From NCBI RefSeq assembly GCF_018873765.1, contig NC_057923.1:57406593-57470592 (forward strand): 64,000 nucleotides of DNA, read 5' to 3'. The number at the start of each line of letters is the position of its first letter. Within the stretch, counting starts at the first letter, position 1. Source of the stretch: Telopea speciosissima. Its lineage: Eukaryota > Streptophyta > Magnoliopsida > Proteales > Proteaceae. Shown here piece by piece: positions 52,370 to 63,426 of the stretch. A program made the translations under genes and the position numbers. The notes beneath the pieces were generated by a model that was not told the DNA's origin, searched no databases, and saw only the letters and a list, made by a program, of their open reading frames with translations.

Positions 52370-53825
52370 CAATTGAATTTTTCTGGTTTGTCCGTTGCTC
52401 TAGATCATCTATAATATCTGGTGGTTGTTCCTTAGGAGAACTGGTTGCATTTTTCAGAAATCACCAATTTATTAAATATAGCTTACAGCCCATTTTCCAC
52501 TGTGCAGGTGGTGTGCAGGTTCACAATTCTATGATATGGAATGTAAAACCTGTTTTTTTTTTGGGCCTCTCTTCTCTCCTTTCTGAATCTCCATGATTTT
52601 CTTAGATTGTGTGCTTGAATGATTGGTGTGCTTGTGAACACTCCCATGTTTTCCATCTTTTTTCCTCCTCTCCTGATCGACATTCTCGTTTCAAATCCTT
52701 TCAATCTTTCATAGAAGAAAGATTGTATTGGTGCTTCTATTTCAATGGTCTGTCCACTCCTTCATTTCTTAGCAGTTTAAAATTTTTCAAAATATTCCCT
52801 TAGAGCTTTGCTGGGAACTATTGAAGGATAACAAGTGGCTAACCATTTATGCTTTGTGTGTGCATGCATGCTACAATGAATTGACCATTTTATGACCACT
52901 GCATACATACAGGGACCCATCAATTCTCCCATGTTTCTGCATTTGGGCTTTTACATTTTATATTTTCTTTTCCCAGAGAAGTTGTGGTCTTACCTGCTTT
53001 ATGAGTTTTGCAGGTTCAGGTATCCCTGCTCATGGATCAGGCCTTTTTTATATTGAAGCTTTCCATGAAATTTGTGTACAGGTTGGTTGCATTAGCAGCG
53101 GATTGACTTGACAGGATTTAACTGATTTTAATGGTCGACGAATCATTGCAGAAGCTCTCTCAAACTTCGGAAGAGATGCACATTGGCAGGTGTGCTTTTC
53201 TTTTCCAACTCTACCCTATGGCTGCAGGTTGCTCACTCTCACTTTAGGATAGGAAGAAGCAGAAAACGATTATCTTCATTTATCCTTGTCAGACAATTTC
53301 AGCAGTTTCAGCTGATACTTTGAGTTCTGTACGTACCTTATGGTTGACAACAATAAATACTATAAAAAGTTTGCATGATTACACTGTATTGTGTGGAAAA
53401 AAAATTTATTGTCTGAGAGGAAAAAAATTCTACATAAGGAGTCTTGTTATCTTTTTGCCAGATCTATAATCCCTTCCTTGTTTCTTGATCTTATTGTCTG
53501 GGTGGCCCATGTGGGTTGTTTCTGGTTTTTAATTTCTTGGAATACGGTTCTAAATAAGGAGAATGGATAGCCCTTCTGCCCCTAATGGATCTATGTTTTT
53601 AACTCAGCTGAAAGGGATGTGTAGGGATTGGTATCAACTACCACTAGCTTTATTTCCCTATCTCTTTGATTCTCATTCGATTGGGCTTGAACTGCTTCAC
53701 TACCTGCGACAGACTAAAATTTCATGTTTACTGATGGATCTGAGATAGATGAGGTTTTAGGCTTGGTATGTGCCCTATGTCAATTATAGCTAGAGTGAAA
53801 ACGGTAAAAATGGTAAAAAAAAAAT
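52370..53825. other. U2AF35 3' UTR and spacer
   Basis: No further gene is recognised. The first few hundred bases are the likely 3' UTR; small ORFs on both strands carry no domain. Confidence 0.5.
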
Positions 53826-54038
53826 TCCTCTGCCCTGATAGCTCGACATGTGGAAGCTGTGATATCCAACGGTGTCGAACTCTAAGGAAAGAAAAGAAAG
53901 AAAAAAAAACCTGAGGTTCACTAGGGCTTAGAAGCTCCCGGTTCATGTGAGGTGCGGGGGTCATGTACGAGCCCAAGGGGGGATTTAGTCGGCCTAAAGT
54001 CGGATATCCCTCTTGTCTCACAAAAAAAAAAAAAAAAA
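53826..54038 (+). mobile_element. SINE-like element with A tail
   Basis: The start has tRNA-like boxes (gatagctcgacatgtgg as A box, ggtgtcgaactc as B box). An A-rich linker follows, then 'ctcccggttcatgtgaggtg', 'gggggatttagtcggcctaa' and a terminal run of about 17 A (54022-54038). It could be two short elements joined. Confidence 0.45.
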
Positions 54039-54463
54039 CCTACTTTTACATTGATCTTGCACTGTTGGATGAAGTTTCTTCCATATGTTGAATTCTCAGG
54101 ATTGCATTGCAGAGGTAAAAATATGTACACAACGGTATAAGCCTGGCAGCTGGCTGGCCTTACCTTTTTGTACACAATCATTTCGTGCACTCCTGTATGC
54201 CACTTCTCAGAAAACCCTCTCCCCTTATTATATCATAGAGGAAAATTTCTGATCAAGCCGGAGGGCGATTCGTCTGTAACAGCACTGTTATAAATGATGG
54301 TGTATCAATAATCTGGTTCTAAGTTCTAATTCAAGGTATTCGATACCATCAATGATCGTCTCTAACGTACCTTGGAGCTCCACTTCTTATATGATAGTCT
54401 CAATCATAAAATGATAATGCATAGTTTTGAGTTAATAACAATTTTATTATAAAGTTGGGGATG

Positions 54464-54605
54464 AACTTCTAGCTCGAGTGGCAAATCCGGGATGGATCGA
54501 GAGTTCGACCTTCCTAGCTCTTACCCCCACCTATCTTGAAATAGTAGTAGTAATAAGTGTGGCCTAATCGGTCTCCTTGCCAGGCCTCTAGTGTGGGGTC
54601 TAGCG
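54464..54605 (+). mobile_element. tRNA-derived SINE
   Basis: The A box (tctagctcgagtggcaaat) and B box (gagagttcgacct) lie about 35 bp apart, as in a tRNA-derived SINE head. The body follows with 'ggcctaatcggtctccttgc' and 'tctagtgtggggtctagcgcc', ending near a short A run. Confidence 0.55.
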
Positions 54606-54652
54606 CCAAAAAACAATTTTTAGTAAAAACTTGCTAGCGATAGTAAAATGAT

Positions 54653-55963
54653 GGGAAAATTACCAAATTAGGCAACATTGGGTTTTGGTTTACAGATTTA
54701 ACCACTCAATGTTTAGTTTAACGGAACTAGACGGATCCAGTTTGAGTATTAAAAAAATAACCAAAACAGTACCCACCCTCATTGGCATATATTTATTTGA
54801 CATTTTTATCCCTTTCCTCTTCCTTCGCTCGATCACACCATCACCGGCGGCCTCGCTCCTTCCCTTCGCTGTGAGCTCGCAACCCACTCTCTTCAAACCG
54901 CATTTCCTTCTCACCATTCTCTTCCCTGATTCCTTCCCATCCTCTATGCAATTAGAAGCATACCAGAATCTACCCCTCCGGAATCCCCAACAATGGGGTG
55001 GAAACCTGAGGCCACCGACTGGTGGATAGTCCCCAGTTCTCATTCAACTGGACATCCATATCTACTGTCTGAATATGGGGTTTGCAAGCAGACGAACTTG
55101 CCGTCTCCTTCTCCTGATAAAAATCCAGCAGGCAACACCTCTCTTCTCCTCAGACGACTTGCCGTCTCCTTCTAACCCCTGCGGATTTGAAGAATAAGAA
55201 GAGTAAACTTAAAAAAGAAATGCAAACCCAGTAATAGAATCTCCTCCTCTCGACTTGGACACCAGCGTCGTCTGAGGATCATGGCAGGGCGGCCGCTGCT
55301 CCCGAATCCGATATGCTCAACCACTTGTAAGCTTGTAGCGATTTCTCCGCCTACATTAATGACATTTTCAGAGTTGCAGAGGATAATTTGCCTTCCATCA
55401 CCACCAGAAAATCTCGAATCAGCCGCAAAAACATTAGGTCTCCCGTCTTGCATTTTTTCCCCACTCCAAATTAGAGATCCAACCACAAACAATTCAGAAC
55501 CGTCATCTATTATTCCTGCATAGAAACTATTGAAAACTCAAAAATCAGATCATGGGATCAATCTAATTAACAGCTTAGAGCTGTTCTTTCCTGAGAGAGA
55601 GAGAGAGAGAGAGAGAGAATACTCACCGACTCACGGATGTGGACCGTCTGGCAGAAATTGCTGCAGGGTTTTGGTGCGAGAGAAGCACTAGAAGAGGAGT
55701 TTCATTCAACAATAAAAATTAAATTTAGAAGTATGCGGGGGCGAGGCCAGGGGAGGGATGGGGCGTTGCAGAGTTGCGTGAGGTGATTTTCAGGGAAGAG
55801 TGATCGAAGAAGGAGGATGTGGAGGGTAGTTTGGGGGGTAAAAATGGTAAAATATATTTTGATGGAGTGAAGGTTACTATTTTGGCTAATTTTGTAAACC
55901 CAAACAATGACTGGCTAGTTTAGTAAGGAGAAACTCAAATGTAGATAATCATGTAATTTTCCC
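54653..55963. mobile_element. Mutator-like element, diverged ends
   Basis: Left end gggaaaattaccaaattagg and inverted right end gggaaaattacatgattat match at the tip. Further in, similarity is loose (gggttt.ggtttaca and the inverted gggtttacaaaatta). Flanks taaaatgat (54644-54652) and taaaaaaat (55964-55972) form a 9-bp duplication with two mismatches. The interior holds a (GA)n run (55594-55618), some GC-rich sequence that may be captured, and no transposase. Confidence 0.6.
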
Positions 55964-56338
55964 TAAAAAAATAGTTTGTAAAATGGAAATATTTTTTTAG
56001 GCATATCTGACTCCTTGGCACGCAAGGAATTGCCCAGTGCGTGTTAGACTCACTGTCCGCTTTCCACTCTTTGGTTATTTGAAGCTTGTAATTTGGATAC
56101 CTCGTGTTGAACATGCTTCAATAAATAAGTTTCTTTTCTACCAAATAAAAAAGGAAACATTTTTTGTGAGGGAGCATGACCCTTGCACATGCATGGGGCC
56201 AGGAGCACACATGAAATCATCAACAAGGGGGCTGTCATGGGGAAGCATTCATTTCTTCCCCATTGTGTCTAGTGTGTAGCCCACACTCCCCCCCCACACA
56301 CACACAAGAGTGTGGTTGCAAAATAATTATTTTTCTTA

Positions 56339-56510
56339 GGGAAGAAGAAAACACGTTGCCTGGTCCTTGTGTCCAGTCTCAGCCCTCCTGAAATGATCGC
56401 CTCGCCCTTCTACAAAACAAAAAATTTCCTTATCAATGCCCCTGTGTATCCTTTCATTGGCCCCCATGATGGTGCAGGAGCCATACGACCGGGCAGCATT
56501 CTACTACCCT
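56339..56510. mobile_element. MITE, family B (inverted relative to 48259 copy)
   Basis: Left end gggaagaagaaaacacgttgcc and inverted right end gggtagtagaatgctgcccg are imperfect inverted repeats. Read on minus, the interior matches family B ('gctcctgcaccatcatgggg', 'gccaatgaaagg'). A second related but decayed stretch lies at about 56160-56290 (cacatgcatggggccag; tagcccacactcccc). Confidence 0.65.
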
Positions 56511-56616
56511 TTTTCTTATTATGTTCTTTTCTTCTCTAGCCATTTATTGCCTTTCAAACATAACTGGCCATTAGAATGATCAGGCCCATTTTACCTGGCC
56601 GTTGGTTCTAAAATAC

Positions 56617-56757
56617 TAGCGAAGTATAACGTTTTACTATTTGCCACTTGGTCATTGAGATGTATGTGGGGGTACGTCCTCTATCACATGGACAAACCCA
56701 TGTACTATCAAATGGCAAATAGTGAAGAGTGATACTTCATTAGGCATAGCAACGCTT
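56617..56757. mobile_element. MITE, family C
   Basis: The left tagcgaagtataacgttttac + tatttgccac and the inverted right taagcgttgctatgcctaat ... tcactatttgcca pair over most of the length. The middle phrase 'ctatcacatggacaaaccca' recurs inverted in the 36877-37343 copy. Confidence 0.65.
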
Positions 56758-57179
56758 AGAAGGACCCAATAAATAACAAGAAGATAAAAAGAGACTAAAG
56801 AATATTGTTTAAAAGGAAATTATCAGCTCCACCCCTTGACATTTTCATGTATTGTAAAGCACACCCACTAACTACCATACTATCAACCGCCTCCCCTACT
56901 TTACCAAACTAGTTACACACTGACCCCCTACCGTCAGTTAAGAGTTGTTAAGTGGTGATGGCAGTAGCTTAATATTTTTTAAAAAACAATTCTACCCTTC
57001 TTAGTAGGCGAAGTTCGTAATCTACCCCTTCAATGAAAACACCCACAAACCCTTCTACTTCCTCACACTCAACTGACAAACCTTGAAGAACATCCATTGC
57101 AACCTACCGTCTTCTGAAGAATAGACCTACTCCGATGACCTTATTATTTTTCTTTGTGCCTAAATCATTTCTTACAATA

Positions 57180-57395
57180 AAGGAGTGAGAGGATTGGCAA
57201 ATCAGAGTCTTATTCATGATCAAGGATTGTTTCAGGTGATTTCTCATCCCTTGCTCTTTGAACACGGGGAGAGGATTGGCAAATAAGAGTCTTATTCATG
57301 ATCAAGGAGCGAGAGGATTGGCAAATAAGAGTCTTATTCATGATCAAGGATTGTTTCAGGTGATTTCTCATCCCTTACTCTTTGAACACGGGGAG
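57180..57395. repeat. Compound tandem duplication, pattern A-B-A-A-B
   Basis: Unit A (gagaggattggcaaat.agag + tcttattcatgatcaagga) and unit B (ttgtttcaggtgatttctca + tccctt.ctctttgaacacgggg) alternate as A-B-A-A-B. The near-identical copies suggest recent duplication by slippage or unequal exchange. Confidence 0.85.
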
Positions 57396-57845
57396 ACCTT
57401 GTCTTCCTCAGGATCTCCATGACATCAGAGTTCCTTCTTAGTTCATCCCTTCTTTCTGTCCAAAGGTTAGATGACTATAGACGAAGCAAAAGCTAGTTGG
57501 GTACAAACATGCTGATCGAGATTGAGCCCTGGAAAACCCCAAAAGTAAATTTTCCTCGCTTTGTTCTACGAAATCGCTTCTTGTAATTCCAAAAATCCTA
57601 CCTAAGGGATGTAAAAGCAAGAAAAAGTAATAATCTGATTCATGTAAACACTGTATCTTGTTTCCAAGATAACCCACCAATCCCCTGCCTACACATGAAA
57701 CTTTCATATTCCGTACATCATCCCTCAGGTCTCCCATCACCCAGATTGTGAGAAATATTCCAATCATTTGCTTACTTGCAACTAAGAAGTACCTTGAGTG
57801 CCCAGATGGTCTCTCTCTATCATCCATGGATGTGGAAACCCCTTA

Positions 57846-58343
57846 TGCTATATGCCTAATGGGGCCCACTATAGTGTATGGGCGCTAGATTGGATCAGCC
57901 TAGTATGGGATAGGTTAAAGGGCTTGATTTAATGCGTTCAATCAACTTCGGAGCTTTTGGCGTATCGGTCAAGTACCAAACATTTGGTATCAGAGTTGGG
58001 CACCACATCACGGGTTTGAGTCACGGAAAGGGCTACCTAGGAGAGGGCTATCTGGAGTAGAGTGTAAGCCGTCAAGAAAGGACTACCTGCCGCCAGGCAA
58101 AAACCCTGGAGCAGAGTGGAGCTGCTTCGAAAGGGTTACTTACCGCCAAAGTGAAAGCTGCCTATAGTGAGAGTCGCCGAGGACGACGGCTACAGAAGCA
58201 TGGTGGTCTGCTATGTGCCTAATGGGGCCCACTCGTGTATTGGTGCTAGATTAGGCCAGCCTAGTGTGGGATAGGTTAAAGGGCTTGATTTAACGCGTTC
58301 CATCAGCTTCGGAGCTCTTGGCATATTGGTCAAGTACCTAACA
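57846..58343 (+). mobile_element. TRIM: terminal-repeat retrotransposon in miniature
   Basis: Two direct repeats, 57846-57982 and 58209-58343, both start TGCTAT.TGCCTAATGGGG and end AAGTACC.AACA. The first is followed after 2 bp by the primer-binding site tggtatcagag (57985-57995), complementary to initiator tRNA-Met. A purine-rich stretch (gaagcatggtggtc) precedes the second. Flanks cctta and ccata match at four of five positions. The 226-bp interior codes for nothing. At under 500 bp with ~136-bp LTRs it fits the non-autonomous TRIM class. Confidence 0.82.
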
Positions 58344-58651
58344 CCATAGGACATTGATGAGAAGATGGTACTCGGGGAATCCGTAGGCCCATTCTCATCA
58401 TCAGATGAACCCCATCTGGAATTGGGATCATAATCACTCGGCCTGTGACCGAAAATAACCCAATCACATACACTAAACAGTAATAAATGATTTAGGCTAA
58501 GTTTTTTATGTTTTAGTGTAAAGGGATTTCAGAGGTTAACACCGATCAAAAATGGGTAACGATTGATATTATGGTACTTGGTGGGTGTGCTTTAAAATAT
58601 AGGCAAATGTCAAGTGGTGGCGCTGATAATTTCCTTTGTTTATGTTATAAT

Positions 58652-58770
58652 GGACCGGATCCTCCTCTCCAGCACGCCGGTGCGACTAGCGCGCATCCAA
58701 CAGCTGGGCAGCAGTTAGTCCGGTGCTGCCCAGCCATCGGATGCACGCTGGAGAGGATCTGCATCCCGTT
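58652..58770. repeat. Small foldback element (MITE-like)
   Basis: The left ggatcctcctctccagc...catccaacagctgggcagca and the inverted right gatcctctccagcgtgcatc + cgatggctgggcagcac pair over about 40 bp. It is GC-rich against an AT-rich background. Confidence 0.6.
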
Positions 58771-60053
58771 TCTAACTATGGCCTTGACGCTGGTTGCCTC
58801 TTCCTGTGATCAGGCCTCTAAAGTTGCTTAGCATTAACCCTGTTCCAACCCCCTGCTGATTTCTGTTGTCTTTCTTTAATTCCCAGCAGGAGCTGATGAC
58901 AGATCCAGTCATTGTGTCCGCATCATTCAGCTCATTGTTGCAAAGATTGAACTACTCTTTCATAGTTTGAAATGATGCAAACTATTATTGGAATAGCAAC
59001 AATAAGAGCTAGCATGCCTAGTCAGAAACAGGGCCAGATCAGGCTCAGTGAGATCTCATCCCAGGCCTAGACCGACTCAGAGTCTAAAAAGCACATCCCT
59101 GTTGGGCTCAGAGTAGGCTCGGGCTTGCCGGGCCAAACTTGCACCTCTACCCATGACGATCTCTCTTCTTCCCAATCGGGGATGGAATTGTTAAGGGCCG
59201 ATTTTGACCGAATCGAATCCCAATCGGTCCAATCCAACTGGTTCAAAGTTATTTCGTGGTGAAAATAGAATCAGCTCAGGAATCGAGAATCAGTCCGGTT
59301 CAAGGTGGATTACAAAGAAAATAACACATGGTGAACATTGTTATTGTTGCTGCTGTTGCTGTTTCATATGTTTTCATGTAGGTTCTTGGTTTTATTAGTC
59401 AAAGTGGACAATAATAGCAAAGAATAAATGGTAGATTTAAACAGTGAGTAGATTGAATGATAGAAAGGATTTAGGGTTTCGATCTGGAGGTGTAATGGGT
59501 TGGTTCCTGGCTCTCTTAAACCTAATCTCTTCAGCTGGAATTGAGTTCTCTGCAACAGCAACCATGATTGAAGGAAGAGACACAGAGAGAAACAGGGGAA
59601 GGGTTTCAGCTGTCATAGTTCTTTGTAGCACATTTAACACCAAGTTTTTTCTAAAGCATTTGAAGAAAACTGATCACATTTGGAGAAGGAATTCATGGGT
59701 TTTTGATTCTCTTCAAATCTTTGAGATTATATAAAGTTATATTTCTTTGTGTCACAAAAGATTAATCTCCCCCCTTCTATATTCATTCTAATTCAGGAAA
59801 CCTTTACTATTACCTTTTTTTCTTTTAAAATTAGTTTGAAATTTCTAGCTGTTGTGGCTTTCCTATTTCATACTCTTAAACATCTTCTTACAATTTTAAA
59901 TTCCTAGCCGTTATTAACTTCCAATTTTAGACTATAGCAACTCTATATTTGAAAATAAATAATAAAAAAACAAGTCTGTAAGAAAATCTCAAATTAAGAT
60001 TTGGTTTCAGAGAGTGAATCTATCTCTAGATTTTCTAACTCCATAATCCAAGA
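58771..60053. other. Spacer and likely promoter of the LBD gene
   Basis: No other gene is seen. 59020-59150 has degenerate 'gggctcgggcttgccgggcc'-type sequence. A TATA-like stretch near the LBD start codon is not clear-cut. Confidence 0.45.
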
Positions 60054-60677
60054 ATGTCTCATTCTACCCGTTGTGCAGCTTGCAAATCACTAAGAAGGAG
60101 ATGCCCTCGAGATTGCATTCTAGCCCCTTATTTCCCTTCAAATGATCCTCAAAGATTTTCCTCTGTTCATAAAATCTTTGGTGCCAGTAATATTTCAAAG
60201 ATTTTACAGGTAAAACTTCTCTTTTTTTTATAATCTATTTTTGTTATCTCAATTTTAATCATGGAAAATCTTTTTTACTTCTATCTTCATTAACAGAATT
60301 CTTAATTAATGGTTCCTTCTTTGTTGGAGCAGCAACTCCCAGTCCAGGAACGTGCAAAGGCAGCAGATTGCATGTCATTTGAAGCAACTTCAAGGATTCA
60401 AGACCCAGTTTATGGTTGTGTTAGGATTATCTCTCAATTACAACAACAGTTACTGATCACTCAACGTGAACTTGTAATGACACAAGCTCAACTTGCCTTC
60501 TACTACGCACAACAACAATAACTACAACAAGAAGCACAACAAGAGAAACAAATGACTCAATCTCAAGTTGAGTATTGTGATGGACAATCATGGTTCTATC
60601 AGAACCAGCACGAACACTTTTACTTGGATCAACAACACTTACTACTAGACTTTCATCAACCACCAGGCTTTCTTTAG
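60054..60677 (+). CDS. LOB-domain (LBD) transcription regulator with in-frame stop
   Basis: LOB-domain proteins are plant-specific nuclear DNA-binding regulators of organ development. Exon 1 (60054-60209) and exon 2 (from 60333) are joined by a GT-AG intron after KILQ, the conserved LBD intron site. The C block CAACKSLRRRCPRDC (C-x2-C-x6-C-x3-C), the GAS block FGASNISKIL, the DPVYGC motif and the heptad-like leucine region (ISQLQQQLLITQRELVMTQA) place it in class I, perhaps near LBD23/24. A TAA at 60519-60521 ends the protein at 114 aa. The same frame then stays open 51 more codons to TAG at 60675-60677, Gln-rich and ending LDFHQPPGFL, so the ancestral protein was probably about 166 aa. The full LOB domain precedes the stop, so a shortened protein may still work. 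Confidence 0.85.
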
Positions 60678-61701
60678 TTTTTCTTTTTCTTCTTCTTCTT
60701 CCTCAACCTTGATTATCACTTATAAGTTGCACTTTAATTGTTGGGTTATTATTCATGTTTGTTCATTAATTGATATTTATTACAATAAAAATGAGGTAAA
60801 ATAAAGGTTGTCAAACAGTGGAAATGCTAAAATTTCATATTAAGTGGAATAAAGAGAAGGAATTGATGATCTTACATGCTTGAATATTATTGATTAAGGT
60901 TTCTACTTGGTTAATCAGAAATTTGAACCATGTTAAATGATCCAATTGTTGAAAATAGGAGAAATTGCCACCATGAACTGAATAAATAAAAATAGGGATA
61001 AAGTTCTATGCATTGAGGGCGTAGGGAAAGCACAAACACATGGGGGTGGGCGAAATGACACCCCCTCAATGACCCAAACCCCACCCCTGCGCAATCTTTT
61101 TTTAACGAGGGTAAATCTTGTTGTTTCACATGTTCAATGACATCTTTTGAAAATGACATACTGATAAGGACCGAGTATCCCTGAACCCATTCTCCCATTC
61201 ACAGTAGGGCGAAAAAAGGGTATTGGGAGGGTATTTTGGAACATACCAAGATTATAAGAAGGGTTTGTGAACCCTAGGATGGTGGGTGAACCGCCATCTA
61301 TGGGTGGAGGAAAACTTAGTCCTAATGATAAAGTCACTTCAAATTATTTTAAAAATTTCTTTTACCCTCACTTGAATAACTTTTGGGAATAACACAAAGG
61401 GGCAAAAGAAGGTTACAATTTCTTACTTCACCACCTTAGTGACAACAAGGTGCACCAATATTTAAAATGCAACTTGCTATTTCATCAATCTGGCGTGGCC
61501 TAGTTCCTCTACTGAAACATTGGTGTGGAAATTTCATCCAAAATTTAAACTTTTTCTGTGAAAGGTTCTCATTGGGAGTCTTCCTACAAGGGCGAAATTA
61601 AAATCCATATTGCAAGAAGAGGATAGATGCATTCTATGCAATCTTAAGTTTTAAACAGATTGCACTCTTCGAAAATGTTTCTGTTGTTTTTGAATTCTGT
61701 G
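60678..61701. other. LBD 3' UTR and spacer
   Basis: No gene is recognised. The stretch 61000-61320 has GC-rich phrases (gggggtgggcgaaatgacac) reminiscent of short non-autonomous elements, but I could not pair its ends. Confidence 0.45.
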
Positions 61702-62220
61702 TAGGGGTGAAACAAGGCCGGGTGTTAGGCTGGGTTTTTTAAAACCCTAGCCAAACCTTGAGTCCTCTTAGTTCAACCCAAGCCCAACCCGGCCCTAGGT
61801 CCAGGCCCAACCATGCCAAGCTCAGCCCGACCCTGATTGACACTGATTTTTGCTAGGGCCCGGTTGGCCTTGATTGACCAGTCTCATGTGATTGGTTAAT
61901 GGTTTGGTTCATACTCAATTGACTATTAAACTTTTCTTTCGGTTAAAAAGCTTAGCCCAATCTTAAAATTCTAAGTACTTTTGTTCAATAGAAAATTAGA
62001 TACTACACAAAAATTACAAAATGTAATCAATAAATTGTAAAGCATATCCTAACACAAGACCGGGTTGGGCTTAGCCCGAGGCATCAACCCTAGCCTAATT
62101 CAACTTGACCCCAGGCCTAAAAATTTCAATCTTAACCCACCCTCAGGGTTGAAAAATCCAGCCAGACCCTATTCGGGCCCAGGACGGGTTCGGACCAACA
62201 GAGCCAAAATTACACTCCCC
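61702..62220. mobile_element. Possible hAT-type non-autonomous element with GC-rich 'gggccgggct' body
   Basis: The left end taggggtgaaac and the inverted right end ggggagtgtaattt resemble the hAT-type ends (taggggtgtaaa) of a plant repeat whose body is built of gcccaacccggccc/gggttgggct phrases. The body here shows these phrases at both ends with AT-rich sequence between. An 8-bp duplication is not clear. Confidence 0.4.
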
Positions 62221-62489
62221 ACTTCTATGGGAATGAACTAGGAACAAAAATGTGTTTGGCAAATACAGTTTCCTCCTTGTGTTCTCACGGAATATCACAA
62301 AAAAAAAAAAGAACAGCTTTAGAACACGAATGACAGAGCATAAAATTGATGTTTAAGGACAAAAAATTCCTTGGATTCCCAATAAAAATCCCTAAAACCA
62401 TCCCCAACCCTCAACATGAACAAGAGAAGGGAACCCTACCTCGCAATGCAAGTGCCTCCTCCCTCGTGAACGGAATCACATGTAATTTT

Positions 62490-62514
62490 CCTCCTCCTCC
62501 TCCTCCTCCTCCTC

Positions 62515-62552
<38 letters not shown>
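62490..62552. repeat. Compound microsatellite (CTC)n(CT)n(CA)n
   Basis: About nine CCT units run into about thirteen CT units and then CA units. It is a simple-sequence repeat in a spacer. Confidence 0.95.
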
Positions 62553-63426
62553 TACTAATCTTTATACACCTCTGCCGTTTTGTCCAGCGACGTGTTTGTA
62601 ATGACAAGAGTGACTCATTCTGATATGTAGCTGTTACGTATCTTGGAATAAGAATGGTCTTAATAGTAGAATTGTGCTCGAAAAAAATATCTACACTAGA
62701 GAATGGTGAAGGGATGGTTCATTGATAGGGGTTGAATGGGTACATGAGATCTTTAGTGTGCATGCAAACCGCTATTACCAAGAATTTAAGATAGAACGAC
62801 ATGTATTCTTAAACCTATGCGAGCTATTGAGATACCGTGGCTGGTACAAAATAGTCATTCCATTGGAGTAGATGAATAAGTTCATGTTCAGAATCTCATG
62901 AGGGGGTCCTGAAAATAGAGTAGTGGAATAAGATCTCAGCATTTAAGAGAGACTATCAGCCGTTATTTTGGCATAGTGTTGAAGGCTATGCTTAAATTGG
63001 TTAAGGAATATATTAGAGCACCATCATAAGGGATTCACATTCGTATGTATGGGTTGGGAAGATAATGCTAATGAATATCGTGTTTTTGCTAAAGCATTAG
63101 AAGATCCAACCTTGTCATTTCTTCATCCTGCGCAAGGTATATCAAATCAACAATTGTTAACCTTAAATTTATCAAAGTTATTCACTCGTATTATGTGTTT
63201 TCAAATCTTTTTCATACCCCAATCATGTTATAGGCAAATATTATGTAGTACACTTAGGGTTCTCGTGTCTCACTGACTATATGACTCCGTTCAAAGAAAA
63301 GAAATGTCACTAGTCAAATTACAGAAGAGTGAGAAAACGGCCCATAACTACTAAAGAATTGCTCAATTATAAACATTCCTCTCTAAGTAATGTGATTGAA
63401 GATAGTTCTGGGGTGTTGAAAAATAG
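62553..63426. other. AT-rich spacer
   Basis: No gene or element border was recognised on either strand. Confidence 0.5.

Noticed and set aside
51893-52372. Long minus-strand and second plus-strand ORFs over U2AF35 exon 5
   Set aside because: They are shadows of the RS-rich and Gln-rich coding sequence of U2AF35.
54685-55523. ORFs on both strands within 54653-55963
   Set aside because: They fall inside a non-autonomous DNA element and show no domain; I kept the element, not the ORFs.
56822-57070. Left end of another MULE (phrases like accccttgacattttc and gaccccctaccgtcag)
   Set aside because: The wording resembles MULE ends, but I found no inverted partner downstream.
58571-58831. 86-codon plus-strand ORF
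   Set aside because: Its centre is the GC-rich foldback element 58652-58770; no protein family is recognisable.
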